A stretch of 33,719 bases of DNA from Bacillus rhizoplanae (GCF_917563915.1 NZ_CAKJTI010000033.1:1-33719), one strand, 5' to 3'; counted from the stretch's first letter, positions 1 through 8,440 are shown. Translations and numbers: made by a program. The notes: generated from the sequence alone by a model not told the origin.

Positions 1-74
1 CATATTATACATGACTAATATGTGTTCTCCTTTATTTTTAGGGATTTTTATAATTTAGGTCTTGATAATAAATT
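1..74 (+). repeat. Copy 1 of 47-bp repeat with adjoining hairpin (window edge)
   Basis: Positions 28-74 match 16221-16267 exactly and 33673-33719 in reverse complement (47 of 47). Positions 1-22 form a hairpin with arms CATATTA/TAATATG and loop TACATGAC. Sequence to the right of AATAAATT is unrelated in the three copies, so that point looks like the end of a mobile or repeated element. The element itself lies outside the window, and its family is not recognised. Confidence 0.8.
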
Positions 75-91
75 TTGATAGGTTGTTATTT

Positions 92-1561
92 TTAAAGCTC
101 ACATTTATCTAATGGAATAACTTTTGTTTTCTTTGTAAATTTATAACCTAACCAAAGTATTAAGAAAAGAGGTAAACCAATATATGAAACGAGTACACCG
201 TTCCAATCAATAGATTTTCCCATAAATGCACCGTAGTTTTGACCGAGAATAACGATTAAACATAATACAAATGCAAAGATTGGACCGAATGGGAACCATT
301 TTGCTTTATATGGTAAGTCATTTAAGTCTTTTCCTTGTGCAGTGTATGCCTTGCGGAAACGGTAGTGACTAATTGCAATTCCGATCCAAGCGATGAAGCC
401 TGACATACCAGAAGCATTTAAGAGCCATACATAGACCACACCATCACCGAAAAAAGAAGCTAAGAAAGCAACACATCCAACTAATGATGTTGCAATCAAT
501 GCATTTACAGGTATGCCACGACTATTTAGTTTTCCTAAAAATTTAGGTGCTTTACCTTGGTTTGCTAAATCCCAAAGCATACGTGCTGATGCATACATAC
601 CAGAGTTACCAGCAGACAGAACAGCTGTTAAAATAACGGCGTTCATTACTGATGCCGCAAAGGCAACACCTGCTTTCTCGAATACAAGTGTAAATGGACT
701 TACTGTTACATCACTTGCTGCAAGGCTTTTGTCTGTATATGGAATGAGTAAACCAATTACAAGAATTGCTAAAATATAGAACAGTAGAATTCGCCAAAAG
801 ATGCTGCGAATTGCTTTTGGAATATTGCGTTGTGGATCTTCAGTTTCGCCAGCCGCAACTCCTAATAATTCTGTTCCTTGGAATGAGAATCCAGCTGCCA
901 TAAATACACCAATGATTGCCATGAAGCCTCCGTTAAACGGTGCATCTGCAACTGTGAAGTTTTTGAAACCAACAGGCTCTCCGCCCATAATACCGAAAAT
1001 CATAAGAAAACCGACAATTAAAAAGGCGATAACAGTTACAACCTTAATAAGTGCAAACCAATATTCAGCTTCCCCAAACCCTTTTACAGACATATAATTT
1101 AAAAGAAACATAATAGCTAAACAAATAGCACTCCAAATAAGGGAAGGTGTATTTGGGAACCAAAACTTCATAATTAATGTAACTGCAGAGAGTTCAGCAG
1201 CAATCGTGATGGCCCAGTTATACCAGTAGTTCCAACCTAATGCAAATCCAAGAGCTGGATCGACAAATCTTGTTGCGTAGGTGCTAAATGATCCTGCTAC
1301 AGGCATGTACGATGCTAATTCTGCTAAACTTGTCATTAAAAAATATACCATAATACCAATTGCAGCATAGGCGACGAGAGCACCGCCAGGACCAGCTGTG
1401 TGGACAACACCACCGCTTGCTAGGAATAAACCTGTTCCAATTGTACCACCAAGTGAAATCATTGTAAGATGGCGAGATTTCAATCCGCGCCTTAGTTCGC
1501 CATTTGTTTGTGCAGATTGATTTGTAGATGTAGAGGTAACTTTTGTAGTTGCGCTATTCAT
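92..1561 (-). CDS. lysP: Amino acid permease, probable lysine permease (APC family)
   Basis: 489-residue integral membrane transporter of the APC superfamily, AAT type, with about 12 hydrophobic segments. After a polar N-terminus comes the diagnostic GGTIGTGLFLASG motif in TM1. The start is the ATG at 1561, seven bases after AAGGAGTG; the longer open frame to 1621 would begin inside a transcription terminator and is rejected. The substrate is inferred from the leader: transcription passes a lysine riboswitch and its terminator (1604-1859), so import of lysine shut off by lysine is the expected role. It transports across the cytoplasmic membrane, presumably by proton symport as in LysP. The gene is intact although the 47-bp repeat ends 18 bases past its stop codon. 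Confidence 0.85.
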   Translation of the reverse strand: MNSATTKVTSTSTNQSAQTNGELRRGLKSRHLTMISLGGTIGTGLFLASGGVVHTAGPGGALVAYAAIGIMVYFLMTSLAELASYMPVAGSFSTYATRFVDPALGFALGWNYWYNWAITIAAELSAVTLIMKFWFPNTPSLIWSAICLAIMFLLNYMSVKGFGEAEYWFALIKVVTVIAFLIVGFLMIFGIMGGEPVGFKNFTVADAPFNGGFMAIIGVFMAAGFSFQGTELLGVAAGETEDPQRNIPKAIRSIFWRILLFYILAILVIGLLIPYTDKSLAASDVTVSPFTLVFEKAGVAFAASVMNAVILTAVLSAGNSGMYASARMLWDLANQGKAPKFLGKLNSRGIPVNALIATSLVGCVAFLASFFGDGVVYVWLLNASGMSGFIAWIGIAISHYRFRKAYTAQGKDLNDLPYKAKWFPFGPIFAFVLCLIVILGQNYGAFMGKSIDWNGVLVSYIGLPLFLILWLGYKFTKKTKVIPLDKCEL

Positions 1562-1603
1562 TTTCAACACTCCTTTTCTTGTAAGATAGGAAGGAGCGGG
1601 GGG

Positions 1604-1634
1604 AATAAAAAAAACCGCCAAAGGACTTTAGCGG
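1604..1634 (-). terminator. Rho-independent terminator of the lysine riboswitch
   Basis: On the minus strand a nine-pair stem (CCGCTAAAG / CTTTGGCGG, one mismatch) is followed by TTTTTTTTATT. It lies between the riboswitch aptamer and the permease start, where an off-switch terminator belongs. Confidence 0.88.
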
Positions 1635-1671
1635 AGCATTTCAAAAATAGCCACCCCATCATACCTTCCGT

Positions 1672-1859
1672 TAAGATAGCGCCCCACGTTTACACGGTAA
1701 TTTTGTAAACGTGACAGTTCTGTTCCTATTCGAAAACAGCCCCAGCAAATACTTCCAGAGAAGAAGTATACACTTCGGCAGCTTTTCCTTTCATTCGGAG
1801 TTATTGACGTTCTCTGCGTCTCGTCCGGATTACTAATAAAAGCCGCAACCTCTACCTCA
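1672..1859 (-). ncRNA. Lysine riboswitch (L-box)
   Basis: About 188 nt on the minus strand. The conserved L-box blocks appear in order: GAGGTAGAGGTTGC, then AAGCTGCCGAAGTG, TGCTGGG, GAACTGTCACG, and GCGCTATCTT at the 3' end. Closing stem P1 pairs TGAGGTAG with CTATCTTA. A terminator follows at 1604-1634. High lysine should stabilise the aptamer and favour termination, lowering expression of the permease downstream. Confidence 0.93.
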
Positions 1860-1879
1860 TCGGATTGATGAGGATTTTT

Positions 1880-1908
1880 CTATTACTATGATTTTTAATA
1901 TATCGCAA
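1880..1908 (-). promoter_or_regulatory. Likely sigma-A promoter for the riboswitch-permease transcript
   Basis: On the minus strand TTGCGA (1903-1908) and TAATAG (1880-1885) are separated by 17 bases. They lie about 20 bases upstream of the first riboswitch stem. The hexamers are not perfect but the spacing and position fit. Confidence 0.5.
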
Positions 1909-2149
1909 TTGTAATGATTTTCTGCGAATATTGCAAGGATTTTTTGTAGAAAAAAAGCGAAAAAAGAATGGCTATTTTAGAAAAGCGCTTTCAAAATTCA
2001 TCCCGATCCTAAAAAATATGTAATAAGAAACCTCTTGATGAAAAAGGTTATACTATAGTTTCGCATTGTGTTTCAAAAAATCCTTTAAAATTTACAGAAA
2101 ATTGAGACAAATAAATTTCGACAAAATATATTGTAGAGGAGGAGACTAA

Positions 2150-2183
2150 AAGAAAACAAGCTTCCCTTTATGGGGAAACTTGT
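2150..2183 (-). terminator. Terminator of the TauE/SafE gene
   Basis: The minus strand reads an ACAAGTTTCCCC / GGGAAGCTTGT stem followed by TTTTCTTTT. The hairpin includes the stop codon of the exporter gene. The stretch from 1909 to 2150 holds no gene I can support. Confidence 0.75.
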
Positions 2184-3067
2184 TTTTGTTTGTTATATAC
2201 AATTTTTTTGTTTGCCTGTTGTGATTGATTACGAGTCGTAATAATCAGTGCAATTGTAACGACAAGACCTGTCACAATGTAAGCAAGAAATATTATATTT
2301 TGATTTACTTTAAAAATTGTTAATAGCGTACGGATATTGGTGAAAATAATAAGTCCTCCGACAAGTACTCCAAGTAAATGAGAAGGAACAATTCGTACTA
2401 GCCACGCAGCAATTGGTGCTGCAATGATACCACCAAGCATAAGAGCAAACACCCAAAACCAACTGACTTGTTCCCAACCAAGAGAAATGAAAAATCCAAG
2501 TGTGGCAGCTAATGAAACAGGAAATTCACTCGTATCTACAGAACCGACAACTTTTCTTGCTTCATTACCGCGTGCAAGTAAAACAGGAGTAGTAATGGGG
2601 CCCCAACCGCCACCGCCTGTTGAATCTACAAAACCTGCAAAAAGGCCAAGTGGAATTAACTGCTTACCAGACAGGCGTTTATTATTTATTTGAACAACTT
2701 GTTTTTGTAAAATAAATCTTAATAAGATATATACACCTAATACGAATAAAAATACTGAAATATACGGTTTAATTAAATTTCCTGGTAAGTTACTTAAAAA
2801 GCAAGCACCTACAAAAGCGCCAATTGCCCCTGGTAATGTCAGTCTTGAAACGGTATATTTATCGACATTTCCAAATCGGATATGTGAAATACCAGATGCG
2901 GCAGTTGTAACAACTTCGGCTAAATGAACAGATGCTGAAGCAACAGCTGGTGCAATTCCAAACATGAGTAGTAATGAGGAAGATGTTACCCCATAAGCCA
3001 TTCCTAAAGCTCCATCAATGAGTTGAGCAAAAAAACCAATAATAGCAAAGACAATTAATTTTTGCAT
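2168..3067 (-). CDS. Sulfite exporter TauE/SafE family membrane protein
   Basis: 299 residues with about eight hydrophobic segments arranged as two similar halves, as in PF01925. The N-terminal half has GFFAQLIDGALGMAYG and the second half has GLFAGFVDSTGGGGWGP, the repeated glycine- and aspartate-rich signatures of the family. It is a cytoplasmic-membrane permease for sulfur oxyanions or related organosulfur anions; the exact substrate cannot be read from sequence. The start ATG at 3067 follows GGAGG with a good spacer. The gene stands alone with its own terminator, and is preceded by a long structured leader (3085-3290) and a TTGATT/TATAAT promoter, which suggests control at the RNA level. 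Confidence 0.82.
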   Translation of the reverse strand: MQKLIVFAIIGFFAQLIDGALGMAYGVTSSSLLLMFGIAPAVASASVHLAEVVTTAASGISHIRFGNVDKYTVSRLTLPGAIGAFVGACFLSNLPGNLIKPYISVFLFVLGVYILLRFILQKQVVQINNKRLSGKQLIPLGLFAGFVDSTGGGGWGPITTPVLLARGNEARKVVGSVDTSEFPVSLAATLGFFISLGWEQVSWFWVFALMLGGIIAAPIAAWLVRIVPSHLLGVLVGGLIIFTNIRTLLTIFKVNQNIIFLAYIVTGLVVTIALIITTRNQSQQANKKIVYNKQKQVSP

Positions 3068-3084
3068 GTCTAATACCTCCGTTT

Positions 3085-3290
3085 AAAATAAAGTGAAACC
3101 TCTATCAGTGGGGACTTCATCTCCTACTAATGGTTAGTTGAACCAATCGGGCACATGCCAGCAATTATCTCCCACCTATCTCCTTTGACTTCTCAAAATC
3201 TTAATGTGGGGGTCTTACTGCCCAAAAGTAGCAGATAAAATAAAAAAGGCTCCTTTCTCTAGCGAGAAAAGAGCCTTTGGTTTTCCAATC
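3085..3290 (-). other. Structured leader of the TauE/SafE gene (unknown RNA or repeat remnant)
   Basis: Between promoter and gene the minus strand first makes a strong hairpin with a T-rich tail (3243-3283, AAAGGCTC/GAGCCTTT arms). A stretch full of local pairings follows: GGGCAG with CTGGC..GCCC, CCCCCAC with GTGGG, GGTT-loop-AACC, and a final GTCCCCAC. I do not recognise a riboswitch class. It could be an attenuating leader, a small RNA, or the 3' structured end of a lost TnpB-type element. The plus strand also gives a weaker terminator at the same hairpin. Confidence 0.5.
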
Positions 3291-3316
3291 AGCTTTATCA
3301 TATTCTAATTTTTTTC

Positions 3317-3346
3317 ATTATAATACACATTAATCATATAAATCAA
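3317..3346 (-). promoter_or_regulatory. Sigma-A-type promoter for the TauE/SafE transcript
   Basis: On the minus strand TTGATT (3341-3346) and a perfect TATAAT (3317-3322) are separated by 18 bases. Transcription would start near 3310, only about 25 bases before the strong hairpin. Confidence 0.6.
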
Positions 3347-3430
3347 CTATGTTTTAAATAAAATTTCGAATTGCAAGAAATGATTGAAAAGTAATACACT
3401 AAAAAAGAAAAAAGTTAGGATGGTGAGGAG

Positions 3431-4234
3431 ATGTTACAGTTTGATCATCTTGTTCACGTAATTCAATGCTCTCCAGCTGAAGCAATAAAACAAATGCAGA
3501 TACTCGGATTTCATACAGTTCAAGGAGGAGAGCATACGAATTGGGGAACATATAATAGCTTATGTTATTTTGATTTGGCATATATTGAGTTTTTAGCAGT
3601 TCAGAACAAAGAAGCTGCAAACAGAGCAGAGAACCCTCTCATTCAGCAAACTGTTCGTAAGTTGCAAATGGGGGAAGGGATGCTTCAAATTGCACTGCGT
3701 ACAGAACATATAGAAAAACTTGCTAAGAGATTCTTGGAAAAGGGATTTCATATAAGTGGTCCGCTGGAGGGAAAACGTTTAAGAGATGATGGAACTCTAT
3801 TAAGCTGGAAAATGCTATTTATTGAGCAGGAAGATGATGGCCCTAGATTTCCGTTTTTTATTGAATGGGGTGAATCGGATGAAAAAAGAAGAGCAGATTT
3901 ACAGAAAAAAGGAGTGATTTCATTTCATGACAATAATGTAACTGGAATGAAAAAGGTATTCTATGCTGTTAATAATGTAAATGAAACAAGCAAACTATGG
4001 GAAGAGTTATTGCAAATAGAAATGAGTACACCAAAAATAGATAAGGAGTGGAATGCGGTATTTCAAAGTTTTTCTCTTGGAAAAATAACAATTCAATTTT
4101 GTGAACCGATAGAGAATGGTGTAGTTCAGAATCAATTAAAGAATTACGGCGAGGTCCCATTTGCTGTAGAGTTTCAAGGAGACAAGGAGAATACGAGTGT
4201 ATATCATATATGGAATGGTATGTATATATTTTAG
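3431..4234 (+). CDS. VOC/glyoxalase-like domain protein
   Basis: 267 residues. The N-terminus (MLQFDHLVHVIQ) and the following beta-alpha pattern, with G-G-x-H-x-x-W-G-T-Y-N near residues 32-42 and a Y-x-E-F strand, match the Glyoxalase_3-like branch of the vicinal oxygen chelate fold seen in many B. cereus-group proteins. A second, weaker repeat runs from about residue 165. It is cytosolic, with no signal peptide. GGTGAGGAG precedes the ATG. The reaction and substrate are unknown; the family includes metal-dependent lyases and dioxygenases as well as binding proteins. It is divergent from the TauE/SafE gene. Confidence 0.7.
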   Translation: MLQFDHLVHVIQCSPAEAIKQMQILGFHTVQGGEHTNWGTYNSLCYFDLAYIEFLAVQNKEAANRAENPLIQQTVRKLQMGEGMLQIALRTEHIEKLAKRFLEKGFHISGPLEGKRLRDDGTLLSWKMLFIEQEDDGPRFPFFIEWGESDEKRRADLQKKGVISFHDNNVTGMKKVFYAVNNVNETSKLWEELLQIEMSTPKIDKEWNAVFQSFSLGKITIQFCEPIENGVVQNQLKNYGEVPFAVEFQGDKENTSVYHIWNGMYIF

Positions 4235-4550
4235 GGGGAATCAAGGTGAACGAAGTAATATTTTTGAAAGTAATACACGCTCTATGCTGCAATGATTTTT
4301 CCAGCTGCTATTGTATGGTTTTATAAAATGACGCCGTTTGAATATGATTTTAGATGAGCATGATAAATTTAATTCGTTGGTATGTATCATTCAAAGACAT
4401 GATTGTAATCTAAATGGTAAGTAAATTAAAAATACATAATGACATACATAGATTTATAATCATTAAGACTTTATTTATAGGTGCGTGTAGTTTAGTTTAA
4501 TAACTCAGAAGTACAGAAACGATTTGTTGCTGTATTTCTGAGTTATTATA
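4235..4550. other. Non-coding stretch with a long inverted repeat/terminator
   Basis: Positions 4499-4548 form a near-perfect hairpin (AATAACTCAGAA..ACAG paired with CTGT..TTCTGAGTTATT) lying directly after the stop of the minus-strand small ORF and serving as its likely terminator, although no clear T-run follows. Between 4235 and 4498 I see only short broken frames, including a GTG frame at about 4246 ending after 26 codons. Confidence 0.5.
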
Positions 4551-4721
4551 TTATCTCCAGATAGGCCAACCGTGGTAAAGATGTGGAGTATGGATTAGGC
4601 AATTTTTCATACAACCTGAAAAGCAATTATTGTTTGCTGGTGACGGAAGTTGAAGGCAATAGTTACATTCGTGAGTGCATAACTGCATAACACTATAAGT
4701 GTGATCAGGATATGGTCTCAA
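4551..4721 (-). CDS. Small cysteine-rich protein, 56 residues, TTG start
   Basis: The open frame begins at a TTG at 4721, preceded by AGGAGAG about nine bases upstream, with an in-frame stop just before the ribosome site, so this is the only good start. The peptide holds six cysteines in two groups, C15-x3-C19-x2-C22 and C33-x3-C37-x3-C41, plus six histidines and an aromatic C-terminus (HGWPIWR). No signal peptide or membrane segment is evident. The stop is followed at once by the hairpin at 4499-4548. I do not recognise the family; metal or iron-sulfur binding, or a disulfide-rich peptide, are both possible. Confidence that it is translated is moderate. Confidence 0.5.
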   Translation of the reverse strand: MRPYPDHTYSVMQLCTHECNYCLQLPSPANNNCFSGCMKNCLIHTPHLYHGWPIWR

Positions 4722-4849
4722 ATGAAATCTCTCCTAAGTTTAATATTACAGCATATTCTATTCTGGAAAGGGACAAAAGGTAGATTGTCCTATATAAATT
4801 AGATGCATTTAATTGCTAGTATTTGGTTAGAGAGATGTTAGAAATAGCT

Positions 4850-6295
4850 TCATGTATGAGAAAACTTAATCGCCTGTTGTAGACGAGAGACTCCCTCAGC
4901 AATGTGGTTTATATTTACTTTTCCATATGATAGACGAATATAACCATCTTTTGCGCCAAAAATACTGCCGGGCATAAAGGCCACTTGTTGTTTTAAACTT
5001 TGCATAATAAGTTGTTTCTCTTGAATAGGTTGTTTTAATTTTCCCCATATGTAAATTCCGCCTGTTGGTATAGAAAATGAGAGTTCTTTCTGAAGTGAGC
5101 GTTGCAATGCGTCTGCTAATATATTTCTTTTTTGTAGTAATTCATAGCGTAACTGTTGTAAATGTGTTTCAAACGGAACTGTTTCAAAAAATTGTTGCAT
5201 AAGCCATTGCGGAAAAATACTTAAACCTAATTCCATTTGATGCCGTGCGTCTGATAATCGTTCAACAACGGACTGTGGTGCAACGAGCCAGCCGATTCGT
5301 AATCCTGGTGCTATCATTTTAGACAGAGAATGAACATAAATGACTGTTCCGTTTGTATCGATTGATTTTAAAGTTGAACATGTTTGTTCTTTATTTTCTA
5401 ATGTTAATAAGCTAGAAGGATCATCTTCAACAATTGGAATTCGTAAATCAGCACATAAAGATAGAAGTGTTTCTCTTCTTTTTGGATGAAGGAGTGTCCC
5501 TGTTGGATTTTGATAATTGGGATTTAAAAAAATCATTTTAATCCGGTGCTTTCGATAAAGTTCGTGTACATCGTCTGGATGAATGCCATGTTCATCAACA
5601 GGTAATTGGAAAATACGAATGCCTGCCGATTGGAAAAGAGGCAAGGAATAGCAATGCGACGGACTTTCAAATGCTACTGCATCGCCTTGATTTAATAAAC
5701 ATTGCACAATAAGGTGCAGTGCTTGCTGCGCACCGGAAGTAATCATAATCGATTGTTCAGTTGCATCAATTTGTAAATGCTCCTTCATATATTTAGCTAC
5801 AATTTTTCGTAAAGGAAGGTAGCCTTGTGGATGATCATAGCTTAATGATTGTGTTAACGGTTGTTCGCGTAAAATTGCTTGTAATTGCTGATGCGGAAAC
5901 AAATCACATCCAAGTTCACCGTTTGCAAAATCAATGATATTTTCATTTTGTTGCACTTGCTCACGAATGTAGCGAAGGAGTGGTAAGTTAGGCAAAAATG
6001 TCCCACCTTCCACAAAACCGCTCCAATTCGGTGCGAATTTCGGCGATACACCCCACATCTGTGTACTGACCCTTGTTCCTTTTCCAGTTGTACTTTCAAC
6101 AATTCCCATTGCACGTAGTTCATTATAGGCTGTTGTAATTGTACTTCGATTTACTTGAAGCTGCTCTGCTAGCTTGCGCTCTGAAGGGAGAAAACTTCCT
6201 GGTGGAAGCTCTCCGTACATAATACGCCTTTCAATATAATCAACAACTTGTTGATAGATCGGGATTTTACTATCTAAATCTAACTTCCATTTCAT
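4850..6295 (-). CDS. MocR/PdxR-type regulator (GntR HTH fused to class I aminotransferase domain)
   Basis: 481 residues. Residues 1-78 are a GntR winged helix (IPIYQQVVDYIERRI, then PSERKLAEQLQVNRSTITTAY). Residues 110-475 are a fold-type I PLP domain with NPNYQNPTGT (about 258-267), EDDP and the PLP lysine in SLSK (K326) before R-I-G-W. Such proteins act as regulators that sense PLP or an amino-acid adduct rather than as transaminases. The ATG at 6295 follows AAGGAGA. It is divergent from an EamA transporter with a shared palindromic operator region, so that transporter is the probable target. Whether it is the true PdxR of vitamin B6 synthesis is doubtful because no pdxST genes adjoin. Confidence 0.85.
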   Translation of the reverse strand: MKWKLDLDSKIPIYQQVVDYIERRIMYGELPPGSFLPSERKLAEQLQVNRSTITTAYNELRAMGIVESTTGKGTRVSTQMWGVSPKFAPNWSGFVEGGTFLPNLPLLRYIREQVQQNENIIDFANGELGCDLFPHQQLQAILREQPLTQSLSYDHPQGYLPLRKIVAKYMKEHLQIDATEQSIMITSGAQQALHLIVQCLLNQGDAVAFESPSHCYSLPLFQSAGIRIFQLPVDEHGIHPDDVHELYRKHRIKMIFLNPNYQNPTGTLLHPKRRETLLSLCADLRIPIVEDDPSSLLTLENKEQTCSTLKSIDTNGTVIYVHSLSKMIAPGLRIGWLVAPQSVVERLSDARHQMELGLSIFPQWLMQQFFETVPFETHLQQLRYELLQKRNILADALQRSLQKELSFSIPTGGIYIWGKLKQPIQEKQLIMQSLKQQVAFMPGSIFGAKDGYIRLSYGKVNINHIAEGVSRLQQAIKFSHT

Positions 6296-6327
6296 TTGTA
6301 ACGTCTCCTTGTTCCTTCATTATCACC

Positions 6328-6395
6328 ATTATAGCAAATTGGCTGGGTGAAAAAACAGCCAATTGGACGGTGTTACATTGGGCCAATTTTACTAT
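6328..6395. promoter_or_regulatory. Shared operator/promoter region of the MocR-type regulator and EamA transporter
   Basis: Three related sites occur: ATTGGCTG (6341), CAGCCAATTGG (6355) and TTGGGCCAATTT (6379). The first two form an inverted repeat. A minus-strand TATAAT lies at about 6330-6335. MocR-type regulators bind repeated sites like these in their divergent promoters; the contact bases are inferred. Confidence 0.55.
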
Positions 6396-6421
6396 GCTAA
6401 ATGAGGGAAGGGGAGATTTGG

Positions 6422-7333
6422 ATGAAACGAAGGCAAATGGAATGGCTCCTGATGTCAGTTGCTTTAGTATGGGGAGCAAACTATACGATAGGAAAATACG
6501 GAGTGACATATATGTCATCCATTCAATTTAATAGTATGCGCTTTTTAGTTGCATCTCCAATTTTGTTGCTTATTACCTTTATTATGGAACGTTCATTACG
6601 TATTGAGAGAAAAGACTGGCTGAGACTTCTGGTGGTTGGTATTGTTGGGACAACTTTATATCAAACGCTGTTTATGCTTTCAGTAAAATATACATCTGCA
6701 ACAAACGCTTCATTATTGATTGCAATGTCACCAATCTTTACGGGGATTTTAGCTGTATTGCATAAACAAGAACGTTTTTCTCTGAAAATACAAATCGGGT
6801 CTATGCTTTCTTTTGGCGGGGCAGCGCTTGTGCTATTAACAGGGCATACGAATCAATCTACATATGAATACGCATGGATTGGAAATATAATTGGATTGGT
6901 TGCGTCGATTGCATGGGGCTGGTATCCGATTCTTGCTCAGCCGCTTATTAAGAAATATTCTGCGATGCGAGTAACTGCTTGGTCAACGTTATTAGGAATT
7001 GTTCCGCTTGTTTTATACTGCTTTATAAATGTAGACTCCTTAACATGGCCGACGGATATGCTGAGTTGGGGATCGTTAGGGTATTCGATTGTATTTGCAA
7101 CGATTTTTGGACTTGCAATGTGGTACGTTGGAATTAGTAAAATTGGTTCAACAAAAGTAATGGTTTATATGTATCTTGTTCCATTATTTGCAGTGATTTT
7201 TGCAGCTGTAACGATAGGAGAACAGGTAAATATCATGCAATTGTTTGGTGGGCTTGTTATTTTCGCTGGGTTATACGTTGTGAAAAAAGGAACAGTGAAA
7301 AAGCCAGCGCTCAATTTAAAAAATGTAAGTTAG
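6422..7333 (+). CDS. EamA/DMT-family transporter
   Basis: 303 residues with about ten hydrophobic segments in two EamA repeats (PF00892). The N-terminal signature LVWGANYTIGKYG and the second-repeat signature with A-S-I-A-W-G-W-Y-P are typical. The ATG at 6422 is chosen because AGGGGAG lies six bases before it; the upstream ATG at 6401 has no ribosome site. It is an inner-membrane exporter of metabolites, often amino acids, with unknown substrate. The divergent MocR-type gene suggests an amine, amino acid or B6-related substrate. A bidirectional terminator follows at 7336-7371. Confidence 0.83.
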   Translation: MKRRQMEWLLMSVALVWGANYTIGKYGVTYMSSIQFNSMRFLVASPILLLITFIMERSLRIERKDWLRLLVVGIVGTTLYQTLFMLSVKYTSATNASLLIAMSPIFTGILAVLHKQERFSLKIQIGSMLSFGGAALVLLTGHTNQSTYEYAWIGNIIGLVASIAWGWYPILAQPLIKKYSAMRVTAWSTLLGIVPLVLYCFINVDSLTWPTDMLSWGSLGYSIVFATIFGLAMWYVGISKIGSTKVMVYMYLVPLFAVIFAAVTIGEQVNIMQLFGGLVIFAGLYVVKKGTVKKPALNLKNVS

Positions 7334-7335
7334 TA

Positions 7336-7371
7336 TGAAAATGACCACGTCCTGAGAGGAGTGGTCATTTT
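7336..7371. terminator. Bidirectional terminator
   Basis: The stem AAAATGACCAC / GTGGTCATTTTT closes around a CGTCCTGAGAGGA loop, with a T-run on the plus strand and an A-run before it. It serves the EamA gene and lies at the 3' end of the decayed NUDIX gene. Confidence 0.8.
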
Positions 7372-7810
7372 TGTTTGCATAATAAGATTGCTTGCTTCAC
7401 AGCCCATTTTTGATGATCGTGAACAAACAATTGCTATGCTTCAGACGAAGAAATCCAATGTAAAATGTAATCATCTTCTATAGGAACATGATGTTCTCGC
7501 ACTTTACTACATATGTAAAAATGACCATCATTTAGATAGTATACATTTTCTTTTTCTGTATAAAAGTAGCGCTCAGTATTTCCGATATAGTGGTGCACCT
7601 CAATTTTTCAGCCTAATTCCTCTAATAATTCACGGTGTAAGTACGCTTCTTTTGTTTCATCATTTTCTATGCCGCCGCCAGGTAAAAAATATCTTACTCC
7701 TTTTTGGATAATGGCTATTTTACTCGTACCTTCTTTAAAAATAATGGCATAAGAGCTTGGGTGGAGGTGTATTCTATATGCTGCTTTTTATCCCCAAAAG
7801 AAGGTTTCAT
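7365..7810 (-). pseudogene. Decayed NUDIX hydrolase gene
   Basis: Reading the minus strand from the ATG at 7810 gives MKPSFGDKKQHIEYT, then a frame change near 7755-7765 into SSYAIIFKEGTSKIAIIQKG. The NUDIX box follows as GGGIENDETKEAYLHRELLEELG. Directly after it is a TGA, probably from a TGG codon, then KIEVHHYIGNTERYFYTEKE continues in frame. A TAG follows after WISSSEA, and the frame ends at 7365. One frameshift and two in-frame stops make this a clear pseudogene of about 145 codons. It sits between the EamA and GNAT genes. Confidence 0.85.
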
Positions 7811-7961
7811 TTGCACATCTTTCACCTAATTTCATTTTCTTTAAATGTATTCTCGCACATAGTAATACGAATCTTCAAAAATGAATTTCTAAGTTATAAA
7901 GGAAAGTGCACCTCAATGGCTAATAACATACATATAAATGAGAAGTGAGGGAACATGACAT

Positions 7962-8432
7962 ATGCATATTAGAAAAGTTAAGCCTGAAGATTATATTACA
8001 ATTCATTCTGTTATTAATGACTGGTGGGGCGGGAGACAGATGGCAGATATGCTGCCAAAGCTCTTTTTTGTTCATTTTCAAGAAACGAGTTTTATTATTG
8101 AAAAGGATAATGAAATTGCAGGATTTTTATGTGGCTTTTTTTCGCAAACTTTTGCAGATGAAGCATACGTTCATTTCATCGGTGTGAATCCAAAATATAG
8201 AAGACAAGGGATTGCGTCAGCACTTTATTACTCCTTTTTTGATGCCGTTCGGTCCAAGGGTCGTCATGTTGTAAAAGCAGTAACATCTCCTGTTAATCAA
8301 AAGTCCATTCAATTTCATCGTGATGTAGGGTTTGATATTGAAAAAGGAGATAGTGAAATAGAGGGGATATCTGTACATACAAATTATGATGGACAGGGTG
8401 GAAGTCGAGTGTTATTTATAAAACATTTATAA
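7962..8432 (+). CDS. GNAT family N-acetyltransferase
   Basis: 156 residues, close to the single-domain GNAT length. Motif A for acetyl-CoA is clear at about residues 76-90 (VNPKYRRQGIASALY, the R/Q-x-x-G-x-A core), after the beta-4 strand VHFIG. Motif B ends with SIQFHRDVGFD. It transfers an acetyl group from acetyl-CoA to an amine of an unknown small molecule or protein in the cytosol. The start ATG follows GTGAGGGAAC at a slightly long distance. It is a single gene with its own terminator (8441-8481). Confidence 0.85.
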   Translation: MHIRKVKPEDYITIHSVINDWWGGRQMADMLPKLFFVHFQETSFIIEKDNEIAGFLCGFFSQTFADEAYVHFIGVNPKYRRQGIASALYYSFFDAVRSKGRHVVKAVTSPVNQKSIQFHRDVGFDIEKGDSEIEGISVHTNYDGQGGSRVLFIKHL

Positions 8433-8440
8433 ATGATGTA

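Noticed and set aside
513-1097. Plus-strand open frames over the permease gene
   Set aside because: They are antisense to a strongly supported APC permease, lack ribosome sites and show no family features.
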